64,000 nucleotides of DNA from contig OX328124.1 in NCBI GenBank assembly GCA_946811695.1, positions 86,270,030-86,334,029 of the forward strand, in the 5' to 3' direction. The stretch is from Gonocerus acuteangulatus. Its lineage: Eukaryota > Arthropoda > Insecta > Hemiptera > Coreidae. Shown here piece after piece: positions 1 to 11,227 of this stretch (its first letter is position 1; each line of letters starts with the position of its first letter). A program made the translations under genes and the position numbers. The notes beneath the pieces are model-generated. The model worked only from the letters and a program-made list of their open reading frames with translations, searched no databases and was not told the origin of the DNA.

Positions 1-337
1 CAAAAACCTAATTGGGTGCTTATTTTATCCTAAAAATCCGGCCCTAATTATAACGCTTACGAATAGGGCATTCAAGGCACTTACATCTCATGACGAAACA
101 GGAGTTACCGAAATATGTACATACATATGTAAGTACATACTAACAGAATGCTTGCAGAGCAACAACCATAGCATATCGTAAATCATGATCGAACTACTTA
201 GTAAACGGTACACAACTAATCAACTATCAAAACAATAAAAACGTACTAAACAAATTATACGCACAAAATAAACAGACTTTCTATAAGGACAGAGACTAAA
301 TAATATAAGGGTATGTCTATTATTTAATTAGCATTTA
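1..337. other. AT-rich non-coding sequence
   Basis: No ORF, RNA gene or recognisable repeat boundary is seen. It ends where a copy of repeat family A begins. Confidence 0.5.
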
Positions 338-450
338 GCGTGCTTCCTCCCCCCGTCCATAGGGATTAAACCCGGTTATGAGGTTGACCTCATGACGTGA
401 TACGGAAGTGCTGACTAGAAAATATTACGTTTCAAAACCCATAGTGCGAC
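338..450 (+). repeat. Repeat family A, end fragment
   Basis: Starts with a TTAGCG-type end and a C-rich hairpin (CTTCCTCC, then GGATTAAACCCGG), followed by the diagnostic core GAGGTTGACCTCATGACG and by TTTCAAAACCCATAG. The same order of blocks recurs near 10866, 18136 and 20334 on this strand, and inverted near 55150 and 57558. Only the terminal ~110 bp is present here. The family looks like a non-autonomous DNA element (see the Helitron/HINE-like finding). Confidence 0.75.
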
Positions 451-1869
451 TTTTAATAGACCGATCTCATTCGCAGAATTCGGTAGGTTAATCGAGTAAT
501 TTCCGATACTGTTGGTTTACTGTTGTGCTTTGCTTTGGGATTTCATTTTAAATTTTTAGGGGTATTAACATGTATCACGAGAGATTAAGGCAAAACATTA
601 AGTGTTTTTATTCGAAGCTTTGCTAATGATGCTAGGGATAAAGACTCAAACGCACTAATATGACGCAAATCCTGCTAGTCGAGGTTTTAAAATATCATTT
701 TAACAATTTAGATTTTCTGCATAAGTTTACTCTGTAAGAAGGAGTTATGAATATTAATGGCGGTCACAATATGAAAAGAAAAGAAAAATTGTACAGAAAT
801 GTCAGCTCACCACAAGTGTAAAAAGCAAAAAAGAAATGAGGGTTCCTTTTGCCATTTGAGAGACACGTCAACAGTTGTCAGAGGCAGAAGTTGAACCTCC
901 GACAAAAGCAGTACTGGTTATATAAAGTCAGGCTTCCTGTTATAGGAATCACCATTATTCCAGGACACACCAAGGTCTTGAACACCTGACTAAACTACTT
1001 AACATGCTTAATTGTTTTCTCACTGTTTGTAAAGATCAAACCATGCATAAGCTGAACTTGTCCTTCATTAGATTACGAGCAGGAAATCCCTCAAGGAATG
1101 CTAGTTTCATCAAAATCATATTATCTACAGGAAATTCTCATCAGGCAAGACATTATAGGGACTTCAGTCGGACAAATTAGATAACCCTAATGATATAAAA
1201 AGTCTATTTCTATACAACTCTAAACATAATTTTATATATATTCTTGGTATATTAATTTACGCGGCTTCAACATTGAAAATACTATTTATTATGAAATCAC
1301 CATTTCTTTTTCCACCTATGACTAGTAAAACTAATAAGCCTATACAATATGCTTAATCAAACTTCATAAAAGTAACGATTGGCTCAGTCTTAAAGTAAGT
1401 GCGACTGAAACTCCAACACATAACATGGAGTCTCAGCAAAGGCATCCCCACCAGATTTTATTCTGACCATAAGCATAAATTGAGATTTAAATGTCCTGTT
1501 TGTTTTTTTACTAGTCATTAATTCGTTAGCAGACAATCACCGATTGAGCAGCTTCTAGTATGGAATTTTTCAATTCAGTGCCAGCGTTGGAATATTTTTA
1601 TACATTCTTGCTATATGGCAGGAGGACCTAAAAAATAGTCTGTGGCATCTGGAGCTCATCTTTGTCCGAGAAACCGTAAACGTCACCAATAGAGCGGTCT
1701 ACGTACTTCCTATGTACCCCACTCTGGGCCCGTCTGCTCCCTACTCTTCATGCGTCACAGGGCTTAAAGACTTTTCTTCAAGACTGCTAATACGATATGT
1801 TTCTGATTCTTTATGTGTTACAAAAGATATTTTGAGTGGTTAATTACTTATAGGACATATTGCACACAG
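451..1869. other. Non-coding sequence, no gene seen
   Basis: AT-rich sequence with no ORF showing protein-like composition. A more GC-balanced patch near 1640-1760 may be an old repeat but matches nothing else in the window. Confidence 0.4.
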
Positions 1870-2145
1870 AAAGAATGTAGAAAATAATTTCGGGAGGGGC
1901 TGGGAAAATTTCGGGGGGGCTGAGACCATTTCCGGGGTATGGAATACTGAAAATTTAGAACTTGGAATAGTTTTAGGCATCTAAAACGCTATTACACGTA
2001 AAAAAAATATTTTTATGAACTAATTGGTATTATTTAATTTATTTTTAAAGGGTTTTACGACAAATTTTCACAGTCAAATAAAAATTTCGGGGGGGGGGGG
2101 GGGCTGCAGCCCCTCAGCCCCCCCTATATACGCCCATGACACATA
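1870..2145 (-). repeat. Interspersed repeat with G-run terminus
   Basis: Contains repeated TTTCGGGGGGGCTGAG-like blocks and a 15-base G run. It ends in the reverse complement of CATGGGCGTAT at about 2143. The same terminus (CATGGGCGTATGTA, GGCTTCAGCCCCTCA, then a long C run and GAAAT) occurs in opposite orientation at 3607. It is probably the end of a transposon family whose class I cannot name. Confidence 0.55.
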
Positions 2146-2539
2146 AACTTGCAAAACTTTTAGATATTGAATTTAAACAAGTTTTATATGAAAATCTCCT
2201 GATGAGCCTCTAAAATTGTAAAATATGTAAACGAAATTAGTTAATTTTGAAGAGTGTTGTGTTGACAGTTATGGATTTATTAACTTATCTTTAATAATAT
2301 AACATAAATTCAATAGAGGCTAGTAGAAAAATGCGTATTTATTTTCTGTAGTGTGAACAATTGGTATGTGATGGAGAAAAACTAAGTTCATATTCTGATT
2401 CAGCCCACTCAAATTAGGGATAATGAAATATCAAAATAAAAAGCCAGACAAAAAGTTAAATTTGGTAGACCAGTGTTCAGTTAATTTTTAGATTAAATTC
2501 GAGATGCAGGTAAAAATTATTTTTTCATATTGTATGTGC

Positions 2540-2785
2540 TTTACTCGTCTCGGTGAAAAAAATTTCATTTTCAATTTTTGTGATGTGCTTTGTGGCAAAC
2601 TCTTGAAAATTAAAAAAACAAAATATTATCAATTACAGAAAACCAAACTAACGAATGTGTATGAAGTCTAATTAAAATATATCATAAGATATAATATATA
2701 CATATAAAGTCATCTATAAGGTAACAAACCACTTTTCAAATTCGATACTCTGCATTTGTTTAGAGGATATTAATAGTGAAGTTAA
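2540..2785. repeat. Interspersed repeat, copy 1 (partner at 49045)
   Basis: About 240 bp closely resemble 49045-49285. Shared blocks include GTGGCAAACTCT, CTAACGAATGTG, AAAGTCATCTATAAGGTA and CAAACCACTTTTCA in the same order and spacing. No coding capacity is seen. The region before it (2146-2539) shows nothing recognisable. Confidence 0.7.
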
Positions 2786-3606
2786 GAGTCAACTTCTAAT
2801 AGAGAAATTTAGTAATCAGCTGATCATTAAATCAGATAGGTTTCATCAAAATTTTAAAATAGATTTTTCTTATTTTGGGATTTAGTACCTCATAGTTTTT
2901 TTATACCTCATTTAAAAATTGTATTTCTGTTTTATTATCAACTACATTTTTATTGCGTTTTATTTTGTGAGTATTTTTCGCTTAATGATATTTTTTTTTT
3001 ATCTATTATCATTATATTGTTAACGTCAATTGAATGTCTGTTTTTAAAAGCTGTTTTGTGCATTATTTTTATCGTCTAAGGAAGTACTAGCCAAACCCTT
3101 TTGAGATACAATGTCCTGAAGTACTGAAATATTATTGAAGCGGTGTTTAAACCCAGAATGAATTAATTCCGCTGATACTGTGGCTATAAAGGAGAAAGGT
3201 TAAAGCGTGCATCGGAATTAAGCGAGCACTCATCTTTCATTATGAGTTCCTCAGGCAGTAAAGTGAGTTATTGGAACATTTACTTTCAAAGTGAAGTAGA
3301 ACGTGGAACACCTTACTCAGAGGAAGAAGCTATAAAGGAACTGAAAAGGCATAATAGGATTCATGATATGAATTAGTATCATTTCGTTTGCGGAGAAATA
3401 TCTTTCTGAGTATTCATGGGAAAGCATTTCAGATCTCAGACATTATAAAAACAATAGTTACTTTTTCAAAGTATCTAGACAATAATTTGGTTTGATGGAA
3501 TTTTTAATGAGATATTTTCCCAGTAAAAATTATTATTCTCACATAAACAATATCTTACACAAGTCTTGCTTATACAACAGCTTCATCTCTTCGTTTATTA
3601 TCTCCA
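2786..3606. other. Non-coding sequence, no gene seen
   Basis: AT-rich with poly-T tracts. No ORF, RNA or repeat partner was recognised. Confidence 0.4.
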
Positions 3607-3660
3607 AACATGGGCGTATGTAACTGGGCTTCAGCCCCTCAACCCCCCCCCCCCCCCGAA
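3607..3660 (+). repeat. CATGGGCGTAT terminus with C run
   Basis: Inverted partner of the terminus at about 2090-2143. It has the same CATGGGCGTAT start, CAGCCCCTCA block and 15-base C run. The two copies face away from each other, so they are two separate insertions rather than the ends of one element. Confidence 0.55.
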
Positions 3661-3786
3661 ATCAGAAAAATTTGTCATATAAACCTTAAAAATTAATTAA
3701 TTAAGAACACTTTGTTCAGAAAAAATAATGTTTTTGAGTTGAAATAATGTTATAATTGAGTCACTATTCCATGTTCTAGATTGTTA

Positions 3787-4480
3787 GTATTCCGAACCCC
3801 CCGTGATTACTGTTAGGAATATAATTACAGACCCTAGAGGTATGATTACGTTTATAATCCACAGGCTTTCGAGATGTGATTACGGTTACGATTATAATCA
3901 CAGACCCTGGAGATATGATTACGATTATAATCACAGACCCTAGAGGTATGATTACGATAATAATCACAGGCTTTCGAGATGTGATTACGGTTGCGATTAT
4001 AATCACAGAGCTTTCGAGATGTCATTACGGTTACGATTATAATCTCAGACCCCGGAGGTATGATTACGATTGTAATCGTAATTTCGAGAGTGATTACGAT
4101 TAGACTTTTAATCACACCTTTGATTATAAATACACTCGCAATTACAGAAAAATGTTGTAATTGCGAGTGTATTTATAATCAAAGGTGTGATTACAAGTTG
4201 ATTATAAATACACTCGCAATTACAACATTTTTCTGTAATTGCGACAGTAATCAAAGCAATTTCAGTGATTATGACTGTAATTACAACTATTTTTACTGTG
4301 ATTACAACTGTAATCACAATTTTATTCTGTTATTACAACTGTAATCTCAATTTTATTCTGTCATTACAACTGTAACCATAACCTTTCTGTGATTAAGAAC
4401 ATAATCATAAGCTTTCTGTGATAACGAACGTAATCACAACTTTTTCTACAATTACCACTGTAATCCCAACGCCTTTTATT
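3787..4480. repeat. GATTAC-type tandem and inverted satellite
   Basis: Degenerate 33-39 bp units (GTGATTACGATTATAATCACAG followed by ACCCTAGAGGT or GCTTTCGAGAT) run from 3787 to about 4085. They give way to a 37-bp perfect stem (4110-4146 with 4156-4192, 9-nt loop) and a third inverted copy at 4200-4239. From 4240 to 4480 looser GTAATTACAACT units continue. Open frames across it are repeat translations (Ile/Thr/Val-rich) and not genes. A fragment of the same repeat reappears at 46323-46382. Confidence 0.85.
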
Positions 4481-6062
4481 TTTATAAATTAGGATACTAT
4501 TAAAGGATTCTAATGAGTAACTACGGAAGAACCAACGGATTACCAAGTCTTAACGCCATCTTTCCGTTGATGCGGTTATTTTACATTTAAGACTATATTG
4601 TGAAATTGAGCGATAATCGCAGTTGAGTATACCATTCGAATACATTTGCTAACTTCGGCAGCATGCAGGATTTTTTGGACGCCACTTTGAGGACTGTTAT
4701 AGTACATTTTAAATTTTTTTTTTTTTTTCTTTTTTTTTTTTTATCTGGTTGGATACAACCTCTGAGGTCATTAACGCCAAGAAGAATCTTTGCAATTAAA
4801 AACAATAAGAATTATACAGCACGTTAAAAATGTCAATGAACAAGATAATAAAACGCTTGCTAACCATGTTATGCAAATGAAACATATGTTTGTCTTCGCA
4901 ACTGTAAAGAGCGCAGATAAACAATGAAACTTGAAGAAACGTAAAATAATGGAAAATACACATATCATAAAAAATAGGGGAAAAGTGGTAAATACGAATA
5001 TCGAAATAAAATATTTTAATGAAATAGTTGTTAATTTATTGGACGATGAAGAAACATTTCAATCTCTATAAATAATTAAAAAAAATTGCGTTTTTTTTTT
5101 TTTTTTTTTTTTTTCTAGTGACTAATCTTCCTCAAGGTAATCGAATTCAAGGTTCACCTTTGTCACATTTGGATATACCTACATGGTTTTTAGGCTCCCG
5201 ATGTGGCTTCCGATAATGCGAAATATTTAGAGCCATTTTTAATTAATTTGCGATTACGTTAATCTGGAATTTTAGTCATTGGCCATCGGCATACAAAATA
5301 AACAAAGAAATAATGTTTTCTCCATACTCGACCAGCCCTCAGTAACACACTTGTGGAAGCGTGGACCTTATCAGGCCCTAGTAGCTGTCACCTTGGCCGA
5401 CTTGGTGACAGTTAGTGATTAGACGAACGGGAGCTTTCGCTAATAAATTCAGTTATTTCACTAACTTGTTACTGAGAAGCAGAGCCTCTAGGGCTGATAG
5501 GATCTGTGACCCAGCTTAGCTGTACACTAAACCCTCAGTCAAGTATAATCCAGGCCTTCAGCAAACCGCCTTGATTCTAATTAAATTAACTGAATCTTCA
5601 TCCTTATTCTTCTGCCATCAAACTACCCAAACCTAGAAAATTGTATCCCAAAGTTCTCGGAGGTATTCAGTCAGTTTGTCATATTCTTCTATATTGTATA
5701 ATTATTTATTTGCCATTTCCTCATACACCAGTAGATTGAAGATGGTGCGTCAAGCAGGTCCATCGTGCATAACACATTCCTGAGAAGGTGGGTAGTGTAC
5801 GCAGTATTCCTAAATATTTTCCTTAAAATAAGCTAAATAAATTTCAAACAAAAACATGAATAGTTTTGCTCTGTATATATATTTATTTGTAATAAACAGC
5901 TGACTCAATGAACTGGGGAACTCGGGTACGGTATCCATGTTAAGCGTCCCTATTGGTAGAAATAACAACCAATGCCAAAATATTTTTGGTGGCTTAATTC
6001 AATATTAACATAATACTGAGGCAATTCCAAATCCTAATTAACCATATTAACAGAAAAATATT
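4481..6062. other. Non-coding sequence with poly-T tracts
   Basis: Poly-T tracts lie at 4709-4742 and 5091-5114. The first is followed by GGTCATTAACGCCAAG, which resembles the 3' part of the minus-strand SINEs (GGCCATTAGCGCCGGG at 52220), so a worn SINE may sit at 4709-4790. The remainder, including a GC-balanced patch at 5330-5530, holds no gene I can support. Confidence 0.4.
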
Positions 6063-6148
6063 TTGTAAAAATAAACTAAATCGGTTCATTAGGGGGTGGG
6101 GTATACTTTGGACCCAAATTACCAACTTGCCACTACCAGCCGTAATCT
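6063..6148 (+). repeat. Single unit of the 140-bp family A satellite
   Basis: Matches the tandem unit seen at 11230-11870: AAATCGGTTCATTAG, a G run, GGACCCAAATTACCAA and GCCACTACCAGCCGTAAT. Only one partial unit is present. Confidence 0.7.
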
Positions 6149-7167
6149 ATCTATCTATATGGAAGATATATGGGAAATAGTAATAACATTGGCAGCCTCA
6201 ATCAACGCAATAGTACCCAAAACAATGATTTTTAGAATTTTCGTCTGTTTGTCTGTATATCTGCGGTTTATCAGACACTCAATACATACTAGGGTTTAAC
6301 AATCACTAAGGTGTCTGCTTAGTGGCTCTGTCACACTAGGCTGCTACGATTGCAGCCTGTATGCTTGATCCTGGATGGCTATACGTTTAATATCGTGTAC
6401 AGAGAACCATTACTGTAAAGACGATTTTTTTAAAATACACATACCACAGTTTATTAAATCCAAAAGATATATCCAAAAATGCTGCCCTAAGTCACTGCCC
6501 ACGCGGATGAAGTCGGGGGCACAGCTAGTATTCAATAGTTTATTAGAATATAAAAATCATCCGTGTATGATTTAGGAATTTTAATGTCAGGACTTTGTTT
6601 TCTGCACTGATACTTAAATAATATCCGGGGATCGGGGTGCGAAATTAAGCCTGCAAAGTTACCTATTCTTAAAAATAAAAGTTTTAAAATAATGACACTT
6701 ACGATACATAAGGGCTTGTGTATTGGATTCTCGTGCGGTTGAGGATCGACTGCCGCCTAGAGCAGAGATTTTTCTCATGTCCGTCGTTACGTTAAGAGAA
6801 TCCCCAGTTGTACCATAGATGCTAATGGGCCAGATGTAGGTGCGCCGTAACAAAAAATAAATAACATTACCGTCTGTATGCATTGGCCATTGCATAAAAT
6901 GACTTCCCATACCGTCAAATGTCTGTTGACCAAATTGGCAAGGCACGTAAGCTTAAAAAATGAGATACTGTGGTCTAGATCCTAAAGAATTGGTTCTTAT
7001 AAAAAAAAATTAAGTACTTCAAAGTTTAGTAGTTGATGAACAATTAAACTAATTGTGTGAGCCTAATACCTGTTTACAGCATATTTCATGAACTAATTAA
7101 ACTGTATGTTTGAAGGATAAGTTTTTAGAATAACATATAAGTACTTTTCTTTTGCCTTACAGTGTAC
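6149..7167. other. Non-coding sequence
   Basis: No gene is seen. A CACAGCTAGTATT block at about 6520 resembles the end of another repeat near 52925 (AACAGCTAGTAAT) and 63034 (inverted), suggesting an old insertion end. Confidence 0.35.
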
Positions 7168-7221
7168 AAAACGGATTATCGAGTGGATCAATAATTATTG
7201 ATCCACTCGATAATCCGTTTT
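7168..7221. repeat. Perfect 54-bp palindrome
   Basis: Arms begin AAAACGGATTATCGAG and meet at 7194/7195 with no spacer. Every base pairs. It overlaps the next palindrome by three bases. Confidence 0.97.
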
Positions 7222-7348
7222 CAAGCATTTCGAGAGTGTTCAATTTTAGATTTATTTATTAATATTTTCAAATATTCTGATTATAATCAGAATATTTGAA
7301 AATATTAATAAATAAATCTAAAATTGAACACTCTCGAAATGCTTGAAA
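7219..7348. repeat. Perfect 130-bp palindrome
   Basis: Arms begin TTTCAAGCATTTCGAGAG and meet at 7283/7284 (CTGATTA/TAATCAG) without a spacer. No mismatch was found on reading. It would extrude as a 65-bp hairpin. It is either a very recent fold-back duplication or an assembly artefact. Confidence 0.97.
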
Positions 7349-8379
7349 TTTCATAATGCTTCGGATATATTTTAATATCGGAGCTTTTCATCTCAAAGGC
7401 CCTGTATTCCTTGGGAGAATTTCAAACATTTTGATTCCAAAGCTTATTCTCTTCTTTCCTAGGGTCTAAATTATGAATTCAAAGGGATATTTCCCACGGG
7501 CAATATATTTTTACCCTGTTTTTCCTAAAAGAGTCAGGGGGAGTTTAATATAAAAGCTGTACCGACCAGGCCGAGGAAGAGGCGCTCTCATAACCGTCTG
7601 TGTCTGTAATGATCTTTACCTCTGTGTTATACCCAAAGGAAAACTTATTTTTATAGCGAGGGGAGAAAATAAAACTATTCTGTTATAGTTTTGAAATTAG
7701 GAAACTTTTACTCAAGAGGCCAAAATATTAGAGGAATGATATATTGGCGAATGAGATACAAAATAAATGCAATCCCAGCGAAAAAGCTGAATTTCCATTA
7801 GATTTCTATTCAAACTTTTGCTATTTCATTTACATCGTCGCCGAAACCAAAAAAGACAAATGTATTTAGTTTTTTTTTTTTTTTTTGTTTTGTTTTTTTT
7901 TTTTGGAATTTACAAGCCAATGTTAACTTAAAATCATTCAGGATAGCTTACAGCACACTATTTCTTGAAGCAACTACTTTACAGAGTGTCTCAATCCAGA
8001 TGAATAATTAATACATATATACACATACAAAAAAATTCATGTTTACAAGTATTCTAACACGTGTAACGTGTAAGATTTACACAAAAATAAAATCTTGATC
8101 AAATTAAATCATGTTTTAAATATGCAATTAAATTACTTAATTGACAAACAGCTACGTCTAATTAAAATAATCCTTCATAATACACAGTTGTGGGCGAAAT
8201 GTTGGAATATGCTCGACTCAAAATAGACATTTTTGGAAACCAAAAGTCTAAGTTAAAATTAATATTAAAAAATGAGTATTTAGTTTTGAAGAAAAAAGAC
8301 TCCCTTTCCTAATTAACACATTTCAAATTACATGATGTGTTTATTAGACATTTAAGTAAATGAATTTCATTAATGCCTG
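7349..8379. other. Non-coding sequence
   Basis: AT-rich with a poly-T tract at 7870-7902. No gene, RNA or repeat boundary was recognised. Confidence 0.4.
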
Positions 8380-8510
8380 TGCAGTGCACACTGTGGGGCC
8401 GTGGGTTAGATTTCCACTAAGGGTGCAGATGCTTTTCTTTTAAAAAAGAAAAGCATCTGCACCATTTCTGGCTAGAATAGGGTGGTAATCTGTAGAAACC
8501 ACAGTTTCTT
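8380..8510 (+). repeat. SINE-like element with 42-bp internal hairpin
   Basis: GTGGGTTAGATTTCCACTA resembles a decayed B box (normally GGTTCGATTCC), followed by TTTCTGGCTAGAATAGGG and AATCTGTAGAAACCAC. The same body, in the same order, occurs in the SINE at 57605 (CCTAGCTAGGAAAGG, ATCTATAGAAAACCC). Positions 8422-8441 and 8444-8463 form a perfect 20-bp stem with a 2-nt loop. Confidence 0.55.
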
Positions 8511-8514
8511 TTTG

Positions 8515-8702
8515 TTTTTTGTTTTTTTTTACGGCGCTTCAACATCTAGACCATTAGCGCCGACATCCAGGGTGCAGCGAGGAATTTTCCCAACGAGCCT
8601 GGGTTGAGAAAATTATTATATTTCCTGCCACCGGTGGGGATCGAACCCACCATCTCCCGCTTATGAATCTAAGGCGCAAGCCACAAGATCGCGGGAGACC
8701 CC
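8515..8702 (-). mobile_element. tRNA-derived SINE (poly-A type), reverse orientation
   Basis: Read on the minus strand it begins GGTCTCCCGCGATC and has a B box matching GGTTCGATCCCCACC. The body holds CTGCACCCTGGATGTCGGCGCTAATGG-type sequence and ends CGCCGT plus poly-A (poly-T at 8519-8530 on this strand). The same GGCGC...CCGT(A)n tail is found in the SINEs at 36585, 38607 and 52173. Box A is too worn to place with confidence. Confidence 0.75.
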
Positions 8703-8795
8703 TCATTGTTATTTAATCATTATTTCTAATATTACTCATTTTCCATCGCCTGCTGTTTGTTTTCTGTTTTTGTTTTATTCTGGACTTTGGAAATT

Positions 8796-8860
8796 ATTTT
8801 AGGGCAGATCACTATTGTCGTGGAGCTCTTCAAGTTAATAAATAATAATAAATAAAAAAA
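8796..8860 (+). repeat. Short interspersed tail repeat
   Basis: TTTTAGGGCAGATCACTATTGTCGTGGAGCTCTTCAAGTTAATAAAT-type block. Close copies sit at 12418-12482 and 37475-37530. All end in AAGTTAATAAATAA or AAGTAAACAAA, so this is likely the 3' tail of a LINE family. Confidence 0.6.
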
Positions 8861-9834
8861 TACAATATTTTTAGGTATGATAAGGTAGTCGTTAAGGATA
8901 TTTGGAATATGTTTCAATTTTAGCTCAAGCTGTGACGTATATATATATAAAAATTAAAATAAAGAAAAGGAAAGAAAGACCGAAATAATTAAGTATCCTT
9001 TTTTGTTCAGCCTCTTCAACAAAAGCTCTTAATAGCTCTTTATTTATGGCTCCGTTTGTTGCAGATGCTGCAGACAACTGAATTGAAGCTTGATTGTTCT
9101 CTCAAAACACAATCACTTAAAAATTGCCCAAAAAGCTCTCCGTCTAGGTAGAGAATGGCCTAGTTTAGTATAAATGTTTTGCTCACCTCGGCCCTTGGAA
9201 ATGCTGACAATCCCTTTTCCCTGATAGCTCGGGAGATTACCTTGGCCTCGCTTAAGACTTTCAAGCGAACTAATTCTCCTGAGCGATATAGCGACCCTCT
9301 ATAAGAGGACGGGAGATTTGTTTACCAATTGGCTAAAATTAGAACAAAATGAGAATTTCCTCCCCTTCTGAAGGCCTTTCACTTACTACTGTAATTCGTT
9401 AGGAATATAATTGTCCCAGGAGAACTGAGAGGAAAATTTGAAGCAATGGCTGGAACAATCGAGAACGATGAAGTTTTTATTTTTCGCCCATCGCAGCTCT
9501 AAACGGTTTAAGTAGGCTTCTTTTGTTGTTAGTAAAAAACATGCATTTCTACTTCAGAAGTTCTTTAATACTATTCAATTAAACCTGAGCGTTATCGGTA
9601 ATTTTTATATGTTTAGTAGTCTGTTTGTTTTTATAATTGTATCCTCTCACATATTTTAATATTAACTGAGACAGATAAAACAGTAGCAGAAAGGCCATCC
9701 ATAGAGAAGGCGTCGTACAGACTTAACTCCATATTGATCAGTAGAGCCCGGAAGTTAATGCCTTTTTTATCTGAATGGATATATTGAAGAATCAGATAGA
9801 AATAAATATGTTTCCGTGAATTTAGGAAGAGTAG
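8861..9834. other. Non-coding sequence
   Basis: No gene or repeat could be supported. A GC-balanced patch at 9180-9330 shows no protein-like reading frame. Confidence 0.35.
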
Positions 9835-10505
9835 AGGCAATTTTTATTTTGCCTATTTTGGCTATTTTAAGATCTAAAGCCTTTTTTTGCCTTTTTTGCT
9901 CGTTATGCAATTTTTTTCTGTGATTAAAACATTTTAAAAAGCACATAACGAATTTCGAATTTCAGTTCGGCGAAAACAAAAAAGGTTTCACAAATTAAAT
10001 TACATTTTGCCGTCACAAATATTAATTCGAAAGCTTATTTTCCCAACCCGTGGATTGACCCTCTGTAAATAACAGAGCCTTCCTTGGTAGAAGGAATGCA
10101 CAGGCATAATGACTAGCAGAAAAGAGAGAGGATGAGAGAAGTACGTCTCCTTCCTCACACCCCTTTTGCTGTGACAATGGTGTAGTAGGCAGAGGAAGTT
10201 TTTCCATAATGAAAAACATTTTTTCTTAGAAGGTCTATGAGAGTTGATACTTTGAAAAAGCATCTTGTTGTTGTTTGTACGAAGGGAAAGTAAGAGTAAG
10301 TACACTAATTCTGTGATAAATTGATAATAAAGAAATGAATGAGTATTTAAAATACATATTTTCATTAATAATGAGTGAGATTCCTCTTTGCCTTCACTCC
10401 TAATAAATGCCTATTTTAATTACAATACTGCCTATTTTCAGTATTTCAAGTGCCTTTTTGCCTGCCTATTTTAACCAAAAATAAATGCCTATCTTCCTGG
10501 CTCTA
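9835..10505. mobile_element. Possible non-autonomous DNA element with GCCTATTTT ends
   Basis: The left part (9835-9900) and right part (10400-10505) are both rich in TGCCTATTTT / GGCTATTTT motifs in inverted arrangement: GAGGCAATTTTTATTTTGCC on the left, and GCCTATCTTCC with TAAATGCCTAT on the right. The interior (9960-10370) is unrelated and holds a 121-codon minus-strand frame of low-complexity composition that I do not regard as a gene. Exact ends and a target duplication were not found. Confidence 0.35.
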
Positions 10506-10865
10506 TTGATCAGATACTGCATACAATTGTACACATAAAGACAAAACATAACAGTGAAGTACCTACGTGAAGTAAACCATTTCCGAGCTACGTTTTGTTT
10601 ATATTCCTGTGTTTATATTTTAATAATTTTCATTTAATTATTTTCGTTATAACTTCATCTACATTTTCTTTCTTTCTTTGCCGCCAATAAATTAATGTAA
10701 TATTTTTTTTTTTTTTTATGTTTTTGATTTTCATGTTCCTATTGTCCTTTTAAATTTTCAGTATTATTTATTTTAACAGCTGGCGTTTTTATCTCAGGAC
10801 AATTTACTTCCGATTTATTTTAACCCAAAAAAATAATTTTACATAATAATTATTTTATTCATTTA
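10506..10865. other. AT-rich non-coding sequence
   Basis: Contains T-rich tracts (for example 10703-10717). Nothing else was recognised. Confidence 0.4.
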
Positions 10866-10990
10866 ATTTTAGCACTTTCCTCCGAAGGAAAGTAGCTATT
10901 GAGGTTGGACTCATGACGGAATTTTTGAAAAATTTCTTCAAATCTTTATCGATCCTACCTAGTAGACACCGAAAATGACCCCCGTTAAAA

Positions 10991-11000
10991 TTTATATATA

Positions 11001-11056
<56 letters not shown>

Positions 11057-11076
11057 TATATATATATATATATATA

Positions 11077-11139
<63 letters not shown>
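10991..11139. repeat. (AT)n microsatellite, ~150 bp
   Basis: Almost pure TA dinucleotides with two GCA interruptions. Open frames across it (Ile/Tyr repeats) are artefacts. It sits at the fixed microsatellite position of family A. Confidence 0.97.
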
Positions 11140-11143
<4 letters not shown>

Positions 11144-11227
11144 CTGTTAACACGATAGCGGCCAGAGTTTTTGTTTTTTCGTCACGAAACTTGGTATATA
11201 GCATTCAATTTGCAAACGATTGAACGA

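Noticed and set aside
3776..4344. Overlapping Ile/Thr/Asn-rich frames on both strands
   Set aside because: They are readings of the GATTAC-type tandem repeat.
10975..11223. Ile/Tyr repeat frames on both strands
   Set aside because: Translation of (AT)n microsatellite sequence. The same applies to the Ser/Leu frames at 22923-23212 and the Ser/His frame at 17670-17951.
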